Notes: generated by a model not told the origin, from the letters alone. A stretch of DNA of 64,000 nt from an uncultured Clostridium sp. (GCA_903789665.1 CAIFEX010000013.1:1-64000); one strand, 5' to 3'; shown: positions 33,983-42,978, numbered from the stretch's first letter. Made by a program: numbers and translations.

Positions 33983-34906
33983 ATGCCGGTAACGGTAAAA
34001 GATATTATAAAGGATTTAGATTTAGAAGTTATAGCCAGAGGAGACAAAGTGAATAAAATAACTGAAAGTGATATAAACAGGCCGGGACTTCAGTTTAGCG
34101 GATTTTACAATTATTATGCAAATAAAAGAGTTCAGATAGTGGGTAAAGCTGAATGGAGTTTTCTGGATGCAATGCAGCCGGAACTCAGAAAAAAGAGGCT
34201 TGAAAAGTATTTTGAATTTTACAATCCCTGTACCATAATTACCAGAAATTTAAAACCGCATAAAGAATTTCTGGAAAGTGCGATTTCCAATAAAAGGTGG
34301 ATACTTAGAACTGATAATATATCGACAAGGTTTATAAATAAGCTTATGAATTATCTAGACGATAAACTTGCACCTGAAACGAGACTCCATGGAGTTCTAG
34401 TTGACGTATATGGAATAGGTATACTTATAACAGGTGAAAGTGGCATAGGCAAAAGTGAAACCGCACTGGAACTTATAAAGAGGGGACATAGGCTGGTAGC
34501 TGATGATGCCGTGGATATAAAGCGCATAGATGGAATACTTCACGGTACCTCGCCATATATTACATCCGGCATGATAGAAGTTAGAGGCATGGGAATAATT
34601 GATATTCCGGCACTTTATGGGTTGAGTTCCGTGCTTAAAACCAAAAAGATCAGTCTTGTAATATGTTTGGAGCAGTGGAAAGAGGATGAGAATTATGACA
34701 GGCTTGGAATAGATAAGGAGTACATGAATATTCTGAGTGTTCCGGTGAGAAAAATAAAAATTCCCATAAGGCCCGGCAGAAATCTTGCTGTTATAATTGA
34801 AGCTGCGGCAGCAAATTACAGATACAGCCTTATATCAAGTATAAGTCCTGTTGACGTTATAAGCGGAAGAATACAGGAAATGGAGAAAAGAAGATCATGC
34901 AAATAG
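33983..34906 (+). CDS. hprK: HPr kinase/phosphorylase
   Basis: Bifunctional enzyme that phosphorylates HPr at Ser46 and reverses it, driving carbon catabolite control in Firmicutes. The 307-residue protein has an N-terminal ~130-residue domain and the C-terminal catalytic domain with Walker A GESGIGKSETALELIKRG, the adjoining RLVADDAVDI, and the K3 loop and signature region EVRGMGIIDIPALYG. GGTG precedes the ATG. It overlaps the next gene by 10 bp. Confidence 0.94.
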   Translation: MPVTVKDIIKDLDLEVIARGDKVNKITESDINRPGLQFSGFYNYYANKRVQIVGKAEWSFLDAMQPELRKKRLEKYFEFYNPCTIITRNLKPHKEFLESAISNKRWILRTDNISTRFINKLMNYLDDKLAPETRLHGVLVDVYGIGILITGESGIGKSETALELIKRGHRLVADDAVDIKRIDGILHGTSPYITSGMIEVRGMGIIDIPALYGLSSVLKTKKISLVICLEQWKEDENYDRLGIDKEYMNILSVPVRKIKIPIRPGRNLAVIIEAAAANYRYSLISSISPVDVISGRIQEMEKRRSCK

Positions 34907-35448
34907 ACAAGAACTATATCAGGGAAAAGATCAAGATGAAAAGGAACAGTTTGTCCAATATTGAAAGGAAAGCATTGGATGATATAATATCACAAAAAGT
35001 TCTGTCGAGCAGGGAGTACAGGGAGGCCAGAAATTTATTCATATTTGTAAGCTTTGGAACGGAAGTTGATACCCACAGGATTATAAAGAGAGCCTTGAAG
35101 GACGGCAAGAATGTTTCTGTTCCCAAAACCATATCCAGGGAGAGGGGAATGGCTGCGGTAAGAATACGCCGCTTTGACGAACTCAAAATTGGTGCATATA
35201 GGATACTTGAGCCGGAAAATATGGATTCAAGGGTAAAGGAATCCGCGATAGATCTGTGTTATGTTCCAGGTATCGCTTTTGACAGAAGTGGAGGAAGAGT
35301 TGGATACGGTGGAGGATATTATGACAGATTTCTCAAACTGACAGGAAGTGATTCTAAGAAGATAGCTCTGGCCTACAGCTTTCAGATTTTGGATAAAGTT
35401 CCCAGAGAAGAACATGATATACTTGTGGACGGTATTATTTCGGATTGA
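34897..35448 (+). CDS. 5-formyltetrahydrofolate cyclo-ligase
   Basis: ATP-dependent enzyme that converts 5-formyl-THF to 5,10-methenyl-THF. The 183-residue protein starts MQIDKNYIREKIKMKRNSLS, has the substrate loop TEVDT, and ends in the signature GRVGYGGGYYDRFL with basic residues for ATP. Length equals the family norm. It overlaps hprK by 10 bp, so translation is probably coupled. Folate one-carbon units matter especially in acetogenic and purinolytic clostridia. Confidence 0.92.
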   Translation: MQIDKNYIREKIKMKRNSLSNIERKALDDIISQKVLSSREYREARNLFIFVSFGTEVDTHRIIKRALKDGKNVSVPKTISRERGMAAVRIRRFDELKIGAYRILEPENMDSRVKESAIDLCYVPGIAFDRSGGRVGYGGGYYDRFLKLTGSDSKKIALAYSFQILDKVPREEHDILVDGIISD

Positions 35449-35467
35449 ATTTTAAAAATATGGCGGT

Positions 35468-35496
35468 GAAAGGGTTTTTTACACCCTTTTTTTTCA
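35468..35496 (+). terminator. Terminator of hprK operon
   Basis: AAAGGGT pairs with ACCCTTT around a short T-rich loop, followed by about eight T. Confidence 0.75.
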
Positions 35497-35551
35497 TGCA
35501 GTGAATTATTTCTTAATTAAATTAACAAACTAATATCTGGTGGTGTTTTTT

Positions 35552-36490
35552 ATGAAGGTACTGGATATAGATAATAACTTCAAGGAGATTGGCAAATCCT
35601 TTGATACTGTACATGGGCATTATTGGATACTACTTCATATAGATGAGGTTCAAAAACTAAATGATTTCTTAACCGTAGACGAGAATACCATAGATGAGTG
35701 CAAGAGTCTTTCTCAGGAATCAAAAATAAATTTTTTTAACGGATATATATTTATAGTGTTCAACGTATTGAATTACATGGAGAGAATAGTTGCTCCCAGG
35801 GAATTGGACGTTTTTTTAAGCAGGAAGTACATAATAACAGTGTATAAATACAGAATTGACATACTTGAAAATTTGATAGAGGATATAAATGGCTGGAGAA
35901 ATTGTTTTGTGCTGAAAGACAATCCCAGGCCATCAATACTTCTTTACTGTATACTGGACAGAATAGTTATGAAAAACTACGATATAATTTCTGCACTTGA
36001 AGTGGAGGCAGATAAAATTGAGATAAATATATTGAAAGATCCGAGGCAGGATCAAATAGACAATCTGATAACTTTAAGAAGACAGGTCTATAAAATAAGA
36101 AAATATCTAAGCCCCCTGATCTATATAGGGGATAGCTTGACTATAAATGATAACCTGGTCATTGAAAAAGAAAGTTTAAAGTATTTTGTGAGCCTGAGTA
36201 AGAAGATAGAGAAACTTATGATTTCCCTCGAAAGCCTGGTTCAAGATCTGGCCATGGTAAGGGAGGCTTTTGAATCGGAAATAGCCAATAAGACAAACGA
36301 ACTCATGAAAATATTTACTGTAATAGCGACTATATTTTTGCCTTTAAATCTTATAAGCAGCATTTATGGCACTAATTTGAAGGGTGTACCGTTTATGGAG
36401 GTGGAAAACGGGTGCCATTATGTAATTATAATTATGACCTTTATAGCTATAATTCTGATATGTATATTCAAAAGGAAAAAATGGCTCTGA
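35552..36490 (+). CDS. CorA-like divalent metal transporter with variant GTN signature
   Basis: Homopentameric Mg2+/Co2+ channel family. The 312-residue protein has a long cytoplasmic alpha/beta N-domain, a coiled-coil stalk helix, and two membrane segments at the C-terminus (FTVIATIFLPLNLISSI and YVIIIMTFIAIILICIF) ending in the basic KRKKWL. The loop that forms the ion selectivity filter reads YGTN where CorA has YGMN; other parts of the filter loop are conserved (NLISSIYG). The substitution may change ion preference, or only be a clade feature. ATG 35552 is supported by GGTGG; GTG codons 12 bases earlier are part of that ribosome site. Confidence 0.8.
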   Translation: MKVLDIDNNFKEIGKSFDTVHGHYWILLHIDEVQKLNDFLTVDENTIDECKSLSQESKINFFNGYIFIVFNVLNYMERIVAPRELDVFLSRKYIITVYKYRIDILENLIEDINGWRNCFVLKDNPRPSILLYCILDRIVMKNYDIISALEVEADKIEINILKDPRQDQIDNLITLRRQVYKIRKYLSPLIYIGDSLTINDNLVIEKESLKYFVSLSKKIEKLMISLESLVQDLAMVREAFESEIANKTNELMKIFTVIATIFLPLNLISSIYGTNLKGVPFMEVENGCHYVIIIMTFIAIILICIFKRKKWL

Positions 36491-36594
36491 GATCTTTAAA
36501 TATTTTAATAAAAAATACAAAAAATAAGTTGATTCCTATGTTTTGTGATAAAATATAGTTGATAATAAATAAATTATAGATAGGGGAGATTTAA

Positions 36595-37995
36595 GTGTCA
36601 AAGGATTTGATTAAAGAGTATAAATATGCCTGGGATAAGTATTCAAAAAAAGATTTTGAATCTCTTTTTAAGTTATCAGATGAATACAAAAACTTTTTAT
36701 CCAAATGTAAGACTGAGAGGGAATGTGTATCGGAATTTGTATCCAGAGCTGAAAAAAACGGTTACAAAAACATAGAGGATCTTATAGATAAAAAGGCTGT
36801 ATTGAAACCGGGAGATAAGATCTATGCCAATAACAAAGGAAAGACTTTAGCACTCTTCGTAATTGGAAACAAAGATATAGAAAAAGGCATGAGGATACTT
36901 GGGGCGCACATAGATTCCCCAAGACTTGATTTAAAACAGAACCCGCTTTATGAAGATACTGATTTAGCTCTATTTGACACACATTATTACGGCGGGATAA
37001 AGAAGTATCAATGGGTTACACTGCCGCTAGCTATTCACGGAGTTGTCGTGAAGAAAGACGGCACCAAAGTCAAAGTTGTGATAGGAGAAAAAAAGGATGA
37101 TCCTGTATTTGGAGTATCTGATCTTCTGATACATCTGGCTGGTGAACAAATGGATAAAAAAGGCTCTAAAGTGGTGGAGGGTGAAGATCTGAACCTGTTG
37201 GTGGGAAGCATTCCAATCAAGGATAAGGAAGCCAAAAATAGAGTGAAGCAAAATATACTGAAACTGTTGAATGAAAAATACGGCATTGAAGAAGAAGATT
37301 TTGTATCTGCAGAATTGGAAGTTGTTCCTGCAGGGGCAGCGAGAGATCTTGGACTGGACAGAAGCATGGTCATGGCTTATGGACATGATGATAAAATTTG
37401 TGCATATACATCTTTTGATGCGATGATGAAAGTAGAAAAGCCTGAAAAGACATGTGTGACCCTTCTGGTAGATAAAGAGGAGATAGGAAGCGTAGGAGCT
37501 ACTGGAATGCAGTCTAGATTTTTTGAAAATACCGTGGCAGAAGTTGCAGCCCTCTGCGGCAAATACAGCGATTTAAAAGTCAGAAGAGCTCTGACCAATT
37601 CCAAAATGCTTTCTTCAGATGTAAGTGCGGCTTTTGATCCAAATTATCCTTCTGTCATGGATAAAAACAACGCGGCTTATCTGGGGAAAGGTATAGTTTT
37701 TAACAAGTATACCGGTGCCAAGGGCAAATCGGGATGTAATGATGCAAACCCCGAATATATAGCAGAAATTAGAAATGTAATGGGAAAGAATGACGTGTAC
37801 TGGCAAACTGCAGAACTTGGAAAAGTTGACCAGGGCGGCGGCGGAACAATAGCTTATATATTGGCAGAATACAATATGCAGGTTATAGACTGTGGTATAG
37901 CACTTCAAAACATGCATGCTCCCTGGGAAGTGGCAAGTAAAGCGGATATATATGAAGCTGTAAAAGGGTATACGGCTTTTTTAAATGAAATATAA
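36595..37995 (+). CDS. M18 family aminopeptidase
   Basis: A 466-residue zinc aminopeptidase, related to yeast Ape1 and bacterial ApeA, that cleaves N-terminal residues in the cytoplasm as a dodecamer. Metal ligands are expected in LGAHIDSPRLDLK, MAYGHDDKICAYTSFDA and VDKEEIGSVGATGMQ; the C-terminal part has GIALQNMHAPWEVASKADIY. GTG is the start, with AGGGGAGA 7 bases upstream. It stands alone and is followed by a strong hairpin. Confidence 0.9.
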   Translation: MSKDLIKEYKYAWDKYSKKDFESLFKLSDEYKNFLSKCKTERECVSEFVSRAEKNGYKNIEDLIDKKAVLKPGDKIYANNKGKTLALFVIGNKDIEKGMRILGAHIDSPRLDLKQNPLYEDTDLALFDTHYYGGIKKYQWVTLPLAIHGVVVKKDGTKVKVVIGEKKDDPVFGVSDLLIHLAGEQMDKKGSKVVEGEDLNLLVGSIPIKDKEAKNRVKQNILKLLNEKYGIEEEDFVSAELEVVPAGAARDLGLDRSMVMAYGHDDKICAYTSFDAMMKVEKPEKTCVTLLVDKEEIGSVGATGMQSRFFENTVAEVAALCGKYSDLKVRRALTNSKMLSSDVSAAFDPNYPSVMDKNNAAYLGKGIVFNKYTGAKGKSGCNDANPEYIAEIRNVMGKNDVYWQTAELGKVDQGGGGTIAYILAEYNMQVIDCGIALQNMHAPWEVASKADIYEAVKGYTAFLNEI

Positions 37996-38005
37996 CAGGC
38001 TCAAT

Positions 38006-38046
38006 AATTCGTGCAATTGCCAGAGGCAGTTGCATGGATTATTTTA
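38006..38046 (+). terminator. Terminator after the M18 aminopeptidase
   Basis: AATTCGTGCAATTGCC and GGCAGTTGCATGGATT form a 16-bp stem with three G-U pairs and loop AGA, then ATTTTAT. The G-U pairs occur only in the plus-strand RNA, so it favours that direction. It covers the stop codon of the convergent gene. Confidence 0.75.
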
Positions 38047-38896
38047 TACTGTTTAGCTTATTTAAAAATATTTCTATTCCCTTTGCATCCAGATAGACTT
38101 CACCTATAACGTGGGAATGTTCCGGATCATCTCTGCCCTTTCTGGGCATACCATGAAAATCAGATCCTGCAGTTATTATCTTATTGTACTTTTTTGCATA
38201 TCTTGTGAACAGTTTGGTATCAGAGGGGCTGTTCATGGAATAGATTGCTTCTATACCGTCAAATGGAAGCTTTAGCAGATCATCCATATTGACACCTTTT
38301 ATAAGGACAGGGTGGGCCAAAACCACCAGGGAATTTAAGGATTTAAGCAGTTTTATCCCCTCTTCAGTGGTCAATTTCTTGTTGGGGACAAAAGCAGGAC
38401 AGTCATCGCCTATAAAATTTGTAAATATATAATTGAAACTGTAATTGTAGCCTGCGTTTATTATTTCCTGTGCTATATGCGGCCTTGTCACGATATTATG
38501 GGCATTTTTGAGAATATTTTCATAGTCCAATTTTATATTGAAGAATTTATATAAATTATCCACTATTTTTTTTGCCCTTTTCTCTCTGTATATACTCATT
38601 TCTTTTAGAAAATTTTTAAATTCCGAAGATATATCGGAAATACTTTTAAAATATCCCAATACGTGAACACTTTTATTCTGATATAGAGTAGACAATTCTA
38701 TTCCCGGAATGATTTTAATTTTTGCTTTTTTACCTGCATCTAAAGCTTCATTGACGCCGGATACAGTATCATGATCTGTTATTGCAATTATATCCATGCT
38801 GTTTTGGGAAGCCATTTCAACCAATTTTTCAGGGGATAATCTTCCATCGGAAGCTGTTGTATGCAAATGAAAATCTCCTTTTTTATACAATGTCAT
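38039..38896 (-). CDS. PHP-domain phosphoesterase
   Basis: A 285-residue metal-dependent phosphatase of the PHP superfamily, like RNase AM/YciV, which degrades 3',5'-bisphosphonucleotides and RNA 5' ends. Metal ligands are in GDFHLHTTASDG, AITDHDTVSG, GIELST, VLAHPVLIKG and AGSDFHGMPRKG. The start is ambiguous: ATG 38896 has almost no ribosome site, whereas TTG 38890 has the perfect AGGTGATGA just before it. If TTG is right, the ATG is part of the ribosome site. Confidence 0.85.
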   Translation of the reverse strand: MTLYKKGDFHLHTTASDGRLSPEKLVEMASQNSMDIIAITDHDTVSGVNEALDAGKKAKIKIIPGIELSTLYQNKSVHVLGYFKSISDISSEFKNFLKEMSIYREKRAKKIVDNLYKFFNIKLDYENILKNAHNIVTRPHIAQEIINAGYNYSFNYIFTNFIGDDCPAFVPNKKLTTEEGIKLLKSLNSLVVLAHPVLIKGVNMDDLLKLPFDGIEAIYSMNSPSDTKLFTRYAKKYNKIITAGSDFHGMPRKGRDDPEHSHVIGEVYLDAKGIEIFLNKLNSIK

Positions 38897-39039
38897 CACC
38901 TGCCTGTTTTCAGTTTATACTATATTATGCTCTAAATAAAATTTAATTGTAAATTGGATTTTGAAAGTAATTTCTATTTATGACATAACATATCTCAATT
39001 TCATGTAATTCTATAGAGTAATAATTCTCATATGGAGCA

Positions 39040-39077
39040 AACTTATATATGTAATACAAAATAATAATATATAAGTT
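39040..39077 (+). repeat. 11-bp inverted repeat directly upstream of the SASP ribosome site
   Basis: AACTTATATAT (39040-39050) and ATATATAAGTT (39067-39077) are perfectly complementary over a 16-base loop and end one base before AGGAGG. In mRNA this would be a 5'-leader stem abutting the ribosome site. Confidence 0.55.
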
Positions 39078-39092
39078 AGGAGGAATTCAATC

Positions 39093-39293
39093 ATGGCAAA
39101 CAACAGAGGGAATAGGGTTTTAGTTCCCCAAGCTAAAGAGGCTTTAAATAGGTTTAAAATGGAGTCAGCCAGAGAAGTGGGAGTAAACCTAAAAGAAGGA
39201 TATAATGGAGATCTTACATCAAGGGAAGTAGGCTCAGTAGGCGGAAACATGGTCAAGAAAATGATTGAAGCTTATGAACAGGGCTTAAAATAA
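39093..39293 (+). CDS. Alpha/beta-type small acid-soluble spore protein
   Basis: A 66-residue spore DNA-binding protein that coats and protects DNA in dormant spores and is degraded at germination. It has MANNRGNRVLVPQAKEALNR, the protease GPR site in FKMESAREVGV (cut after the Glu) and the conserved helix TSREVGSVGGNMVKKMIE. Length and sequence are standard. AGGAGGAATT supports the start. Expression should be by forespore sigma-G; a clear sigma-G promoter could not be picked by eye. Confidence 0.95.
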   Translation: MANNRGNRVLVPQAKEALNRFKMESAREVGVNLKEGYNGDLTSREVGSVGGNMVKKMIEAYEQGLK

Positions 39294-39312
39294 AATAAAT
39301 ATATATCTAAAG

Positions 39313-39337
39313 GCCAGATGGATATTCATCTGGCTTT
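39313..39337 (+). terminator. Terminator of the SASP gene
   Basis: GCCAGATG and CATCTGGC pair perfectly over a 6-base loop, followed by TTTATAATT. Confidence 0.8.
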
Positions 39338-39430
39338 ATAATTAAAATTTTATTATTCTTAAATATTTTTTGCATATTAGGTAAAACTATATTTGCACAA
39401 ATAATATTTTATTAAAAAGGAGTGACTTCT

Positions 39431-39802
39431 ATGGCCGACGATATGAAGAGGAAATCAGAAGATTCAAAATCTACTGTAGGCAGTTATATATTGAGATTTA
39501 TTTTAACACTGATCGTGCTTGCAATAACATCTTTTTTGACACCTGGTTTTAGAATAGCGGGATTATGGTCTTATCTGGGTGCAGCAGTTGTTATAAGTAT
39601 AATAGACTATATAGTTGAAAGATTTATGGGAGTGGATGCATCTCCTTTTGGAAAAGGAATAAAGGGATTTGTAATTGCAGCCATAATTCTCTATATAACT
39701 CAATTTCTGGTTCCAAATATGAGAGTGTCAATATTAGGAGCTATTTTAGCTGCAGTAGTTATTGGAATATTGGATGCCGTTATTCCGGGAAGGGTTATGT
39801 AG
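39431..39802 (+). CDS. Phage-holin-4-like small membrane protein
   Basis: A 123-residue protein with about four membrane segments (ILRFILTLIVLAITSFL, LWSYLGAAVVISIIDYI, GFVIAAIILYITQFL, SILGAILAAVVIGILDAVI). It belongs to the 4-TMS holin superfamily (Phage_holin_4_2), whose chromosomal members have no known role in lysis. An N-terminal charged stretch MADDMKRKSEDSK precedes the first segment. ATG 39431 has AAGGAG 8 bases upstream; a GTG 9 bases earlier is less likely. Not a sign of a prophage here. Confidence 0.75.
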   Translation: MADDMKRKSEDSKSTVGSYILRFILTLIVLAITSFLTPGFRIAGLWSYLGAAVVISIIDYIVERFMGVDASPFGKGIKGFVIAAIILYITQFLVPNMRVSILGAILAAVVIGILDAVIPGRVM

Positions 39803-39815
39803 CAATTTTAAGTAG

Positions 39816-39838
39816 GCTGCTGGTGAATTACCAGCAGC
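39816..39838 (+). terminator. Hairpin after the holin-like gene
   Basis: GCTGCTGGT and ACCAGCAGC form a perfect 9-bp stem with a 5-base loop. Only a short, broken T stretch follows, so termination is likely but not certain. Confidence 0.6.
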
Positions 39839-39940
39839 TGTTAAACTTTCAACTGGTTTGTAATTTCAAAATTTGCTATAATTACAGTATGATGTGGACA
39901 AGCTTATAACATTAATTTTTAAAGGAGGCAGACTTTAAGG

Positions 39941-40378
39941 ATGTTTGATTGGAAAGATGAATACAGCTGTGGGATAAAAAGGATAGATGATGAACACAAG
40001 AAGCTCTTTGGAATAGGGAATTCCATATATAAATTGGCTACAGATGAAAACCGCTTGGATTATTTTGATAGAATACTGGATTTGGTCGATGATCTGAAAG
40101 ACTATACCGCCTATCATTTTAAAGATGAAGAAAAAGTAATGAGCATGTATGATTACCCGGGATATGAAGAACAAAAAAGGGTACATGATAGATTCATCAA
40201 TAAAATTCAAAATCTGGATCTAGAAGAAATTGATGAAAATCAGCAGGACGCAGTATTGAAACTATTGAATTTCATATATAATTGGATAACAAATCATATA
40301 CTAGGTATGGATTTGAAAATTAAAGATTATTTTGAAAGCTTAAAACCAAGTGAGCTTTTGAGGAAGAAAGAGAGGTAA
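39941..40378 (+). CDS. Bacteriohemerythrin
   Basis: A 145-residue four-helix di-iron protein that binds O2 or, in anaerobes, senses or scavenges it. Iron ligands are in place: RIDDEHKKLF, YHFKDEEKVM, KRVHDRF and WITNHILGMDLK. The length is that of a stand-alone hemerythrin. AAAGGAGG precedes the ATG. The next gene starts 4 bp after its stop, so the two may be cotranscribed. Confidence 0.92.
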   Translation: MFDWKDEYSCGIKRIDDEHKKLFGIGNSIYKLATDENRLDYFDRILDLVDDLKDYTAYHFKDEEKVMSMYDYPGYEEQKRVHDRFINKIQNLDLEEIDENQQDAVLKLLNFIYNWITNHILGMDLKIKDYFESLKPSELLRKKER

Positions 40379-40382
40379 TGGT

Positions 40383-42206
40383 TTGAATTACATAGAAAAA
40401 ATTTACTCCGGGAGAAAAAAGCATTATTATAATCTCATGAAAAGGCAGAAAAATAATGTACTCTGTATAAGCAGACTGAGGTTTTTAATATTTCTTGTGG
40501 GAATGTCTCTTACTATAGTTTTTTACACAAAAAAACTTTATTATATGAGCTGCAGCGTTTTTATAGCTTTTCTAATACTTTTTATATTTGTTGTAAAGAA
40601 TCATTACAAAGTGAAGGAAAATATAAGTTTTGTGAAAAAGCTGTGGAGTATAAATGACGATTCATTGAACAGAATAAGAGATAATTGGACAAAATTTGAC
40701 AAGAGGGGTGATGAATTCAGGAACAGAGATCACAGCTATTCAGAAGATCTGGATTTATTTGGTAAAGACTCATTGTTTCAATGGATAAGCTGTTGTGAGA
40801 CGTATTTTGGAGAAAGAAAATTAAAGGACATACTTCTAGGACATATTGGAAGTAAAGAAGATGTAAGAAAACGGCAGGAAGCAGTGTCGGAATTGCAGCA
40901 TAAATTGAAATGGAGGCAGCATTTCCAGGCGAAAGCTTCTTTTATAAAAAATGGTGGAAAAGATATATTGAAAATAAGGGATATATTGAAAATGGAGAAT
41001 CCACTTTACAGAAATAAATATATAAAGATTTTATTCAAAATAATGCCCATTGTGACTATATCATTTATAATCATGAGCTTTGCGTTTCATTTGTTTGGGA
41101 ACTATATAAGCTATGCGGCAGTTACAGTGCAGATAGCTCTGCTCATACCCGGTGCAAAAAATAGATTCAATATTTTAGGCAATGTGGCTGAAATCAGAAA
41201 CAGCCTTGTGGTATATGGAGAAATCATATCTCTCATATCAAATGAAAAATTTCAGAGTACCTATTTGAATTCCTTAAAAGAAGTGCTTTATAAAAAAGGT
41301 GAACCATCAATTGATGCTGTAAAAAAACTGCATGATTTAAATAGAATTTCAGAAAATGTATCCCAGAGAAGAAATATTTTATACATACTTCTTGATATTT
41401 TTTTACTGTGGGATTATCAGTGCATGTTTGCCTTTGAAAACTGGAGAGTGGAAAATGGCGGGCTAATTTATAGCTGGATTGAAACAGTAGGTCAATTTGA
41501 GATGTTAAACAGCCTTTCAATCATAGCTTTTGACCATCCCAGCTGGGTCATTCCCAAAATCTTGGATACACCGCTTGTATTTGAGGCGAATTCCATGGCA
41601 CACCCACTTTTGGGAAGGAGAGCCGTGTGTAACAATCTAACCTTGAAAAAGCCCTCCAATATATTATTGATTACGGGATCCAATATGTCGGGAAAGAGCA
41701 CTCTCCTCAGAACTGCAGGCATAAACTTAGTACTTGCATATGCAGGGGCTCCGGTTCGTGCAAAAAAATTTAGCTGTTCCATAATGAAAATTTACACCTG
41801 CATGAGAATAAGTGATAACCTAGAAGAAAATATCTCTTCATTTTATGGGGAGATACTTAGAATAAAAAAAATTGTGGAGGCCTGTAAGAGGGGTGAACAG
41901 GTATTCTTTCTCTTAGATGAGATATTTAAGGGGACAAATTCCATCGACAGGCATTTGGGGGCTAAAATTTTGATAAAAAACCTTGCAGCTGGTAAAACAT
42001 GCGGAATGGTATCCACACACGATCTAGAGCTTGCCGACATGGAGAAAGAGAACGGCAGCAGGGTAAAAAACTATCATTTTGCAGAGTATTATGAAGATGG
42101 TAAGATTAAATTTGACTATAAGCTCAGAAGAGGAGTTTCGACTACAAGGAATGCACTTTATTTAATGAAAATGGCAGGAATAGATATAGGGGAATCATCT
42201 AAATAG
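40383..42206 (+). CDS. Membrane-embedded MutS-like ATPase
   Basis: A 607-residue protein whose C-terminal ~220 residues are a MutS domain V ATPase: Walker A TGSNMSGKSTLLRT, Walker B FLLDEIFKGTNSIDR and the ABC-like histidine in GMVSTHDLELADME. Unlike MutS proper, it has no mismatch-binding domain I. Instead there are two hydrophobic pairs, near residues 30-70 and 215-260, that look like membrane segments. This is the short MutS-related group seen in Firmicutes; its role is unknown and may not be mismatch repair. The start is TTG (AGAGAGGT 6-7 bases upstream), four bases after the hemerythrin stop. Confidence 0.8.
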   Translation: MNYIEKIYSGRKKHYYNLMKRQKNNVLCISRLRFLIFLVGMSLTIVFYTKKLYYMSCSVFIAFLILFIFVVKNHYKVKENISFVKKLWSINDDSLNRIRDNWTKFDKRGDEFRNRDHSYSEDLDLFGKDSLFQWISCCETYFGERKLKDILLGHIGSKEDVRKRQEAVSELQHKLKWRQHFQAKASFIKNGGKDILKIRDILKMENPLYRNKYIKILFKIMPIVTISFIIMSFAFHLFGNYISYAAVTVQIALLIPGAKNRFNILGNVAEIRNSLVVYGEIISLISNEKFQSTYLNSLKEVLYKKGEPSIDAVKKLHDLNRISENVSQRRNILYILLDIFLLWDYQCMFAFENWRVENGGLIYSWIETVGQFEMLNSLSIIAFDHPSWVIPKILDTPLVFEANSMAHPLLGRRAVCNNLTLKKPSNILLITGSNMSGKSTLLRTAGINLVLAYAGAPVRAKKFSCSIMKIYTCMRISDNLEENISSFYGEILRIKKIVEACKRGEQVFFLLDEIFKGTNSIDRHLGAKILIKNLAAGKTCGMVSTHDLELADMEKENGSRVKNYHFAEYYEDGKIKFDYKLRRGVSTTRNALYLMKMAGIDIGESSK

Positions 42207-42227
42207 TGATTCCCCTGATAAGTATTA

Positions 42228-42815
42228 TTAAAATTGTTCAACAAACAGCTGAAAGTATGATTGAGGATGAGCACAGGCAGGACAAAACTGGGGGGCAGAT
42301 GTACCTTCATAAATATATCCGCAGTTGGTACATATCCACTTACAAGGTTTATCTTTCTTAAACACAGTGCCGTTTTCCACATTCTTAAGCAGTGCCAGAT
42401 ATCTCTGCTCATGATGTTTTTCAACTTCCAGTATTTTTCTAAAAACAGTTGCTATAGCAGGAAAACCCTCTTTGTCTGCTGTATCGGCAAAGGAAGGATA
42501 TAGTTCATAGGCTTCTTCATGTTCTCCATTGGCAGCTGCTTTCAAAACAGTCTTGGTATCTCCAAGTGCGACCGGATAAGATGCATTGTTTATTTCTACG
42601 GCCTCGCAGTGCAAATCCCTGTCTAGAAATTTAAAGAATCTCTTGGCATGTTCTCTTTCGTTTCCGGCAGTTTCCAAGAATATATTGGAAATCTGAACAT
42701 ACCCTTCTTTTTTTGCAATAGAGGAATAATAAGTATATCTGTTTCTTGCTTGAGATTCTCCTGCAAAAGCTTTCATTAGGTTTTCAGCAGTTTTTGTACC
42801 TTTTAAAGATGTCAT
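42228..42815 (-). CDS. rbr: Rubrerythrin
   Basis: Peroxide-scavenging di-iron protein that reduces H2O2 with electrons from NADH via rubredoxin partners. The 195-residue protein has the di-iron four-helix domain (FAGESQARNRYTYY, ETAGNEREHAKRFF, VEKHHEQRYLALL) and a C-terminal rubredoxin-like domain with two CxxC pairs, CTNCGYIYEG and CPACAHPQ. AGGAGGTAAT supports the ATG. The gene is monocistronic behind its own promoter. Confidence 0.95.
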   Translation of the reverse strand: MTSLKGTKTAENLMKAFAGESQARNRYTYYSSIAKKEGYVQISNIFLETAGNEREHAKRFFKFLDRDLHCEAVEINNASYPVALGDTKTVLKAAANGEHEEAYELYPSFADTADKEGFPAIATVFRKILEVEKHHEQRYLALLKNVENGTVFKKDKPCKWICTNCGYIYEGTSAPQFCPACAHPQSYFQLFVEQF

Positions 42816-42866
42816 AAAAATTACCTCCTGATAAATAATATAATTTAATACTTTGTTCTATATAAT

Positions 42867-42895
42867 ATAATATATTAATTCAGAGATATATTCAA
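42867..42895 (-). promoter_or_regulatory. Sigma-A-type promoter of rubrerythrin
   Basis: On the minus strand TTGAAT (42890-42895) and TATTAT (42867-42872) with a 17-bp spacer. No convincing PerR palindrome was seen. Confidence 0.6.
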
Positions 42896-42924
42896 TATTT
42901 AATTTAAAAAATCGTTAAAATATG

Positions 42925-42953
42925 TTGACTAAACTTTACTTTTAGTTCATAAT
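42925..42953 (+). promoter_or_regulatory. Sigma-A-type promoter of the lysine permease
   Basis: TTGACT (42925-42930) and CATAAT (42948-42953) with a 17-bp spacer, 25 bp before the lysine riboswitch. Confidence 0.65.
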
Positions 42954-42978
42954 GTACTTATTGTAAGTGAATAGCTGG

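Noticed and set aside
39431..39802. Holin-like gene as a sign of a prophage
   Set aside because: No other phage genes surround it; chromosomal members of this membrane family are common in clostridia.
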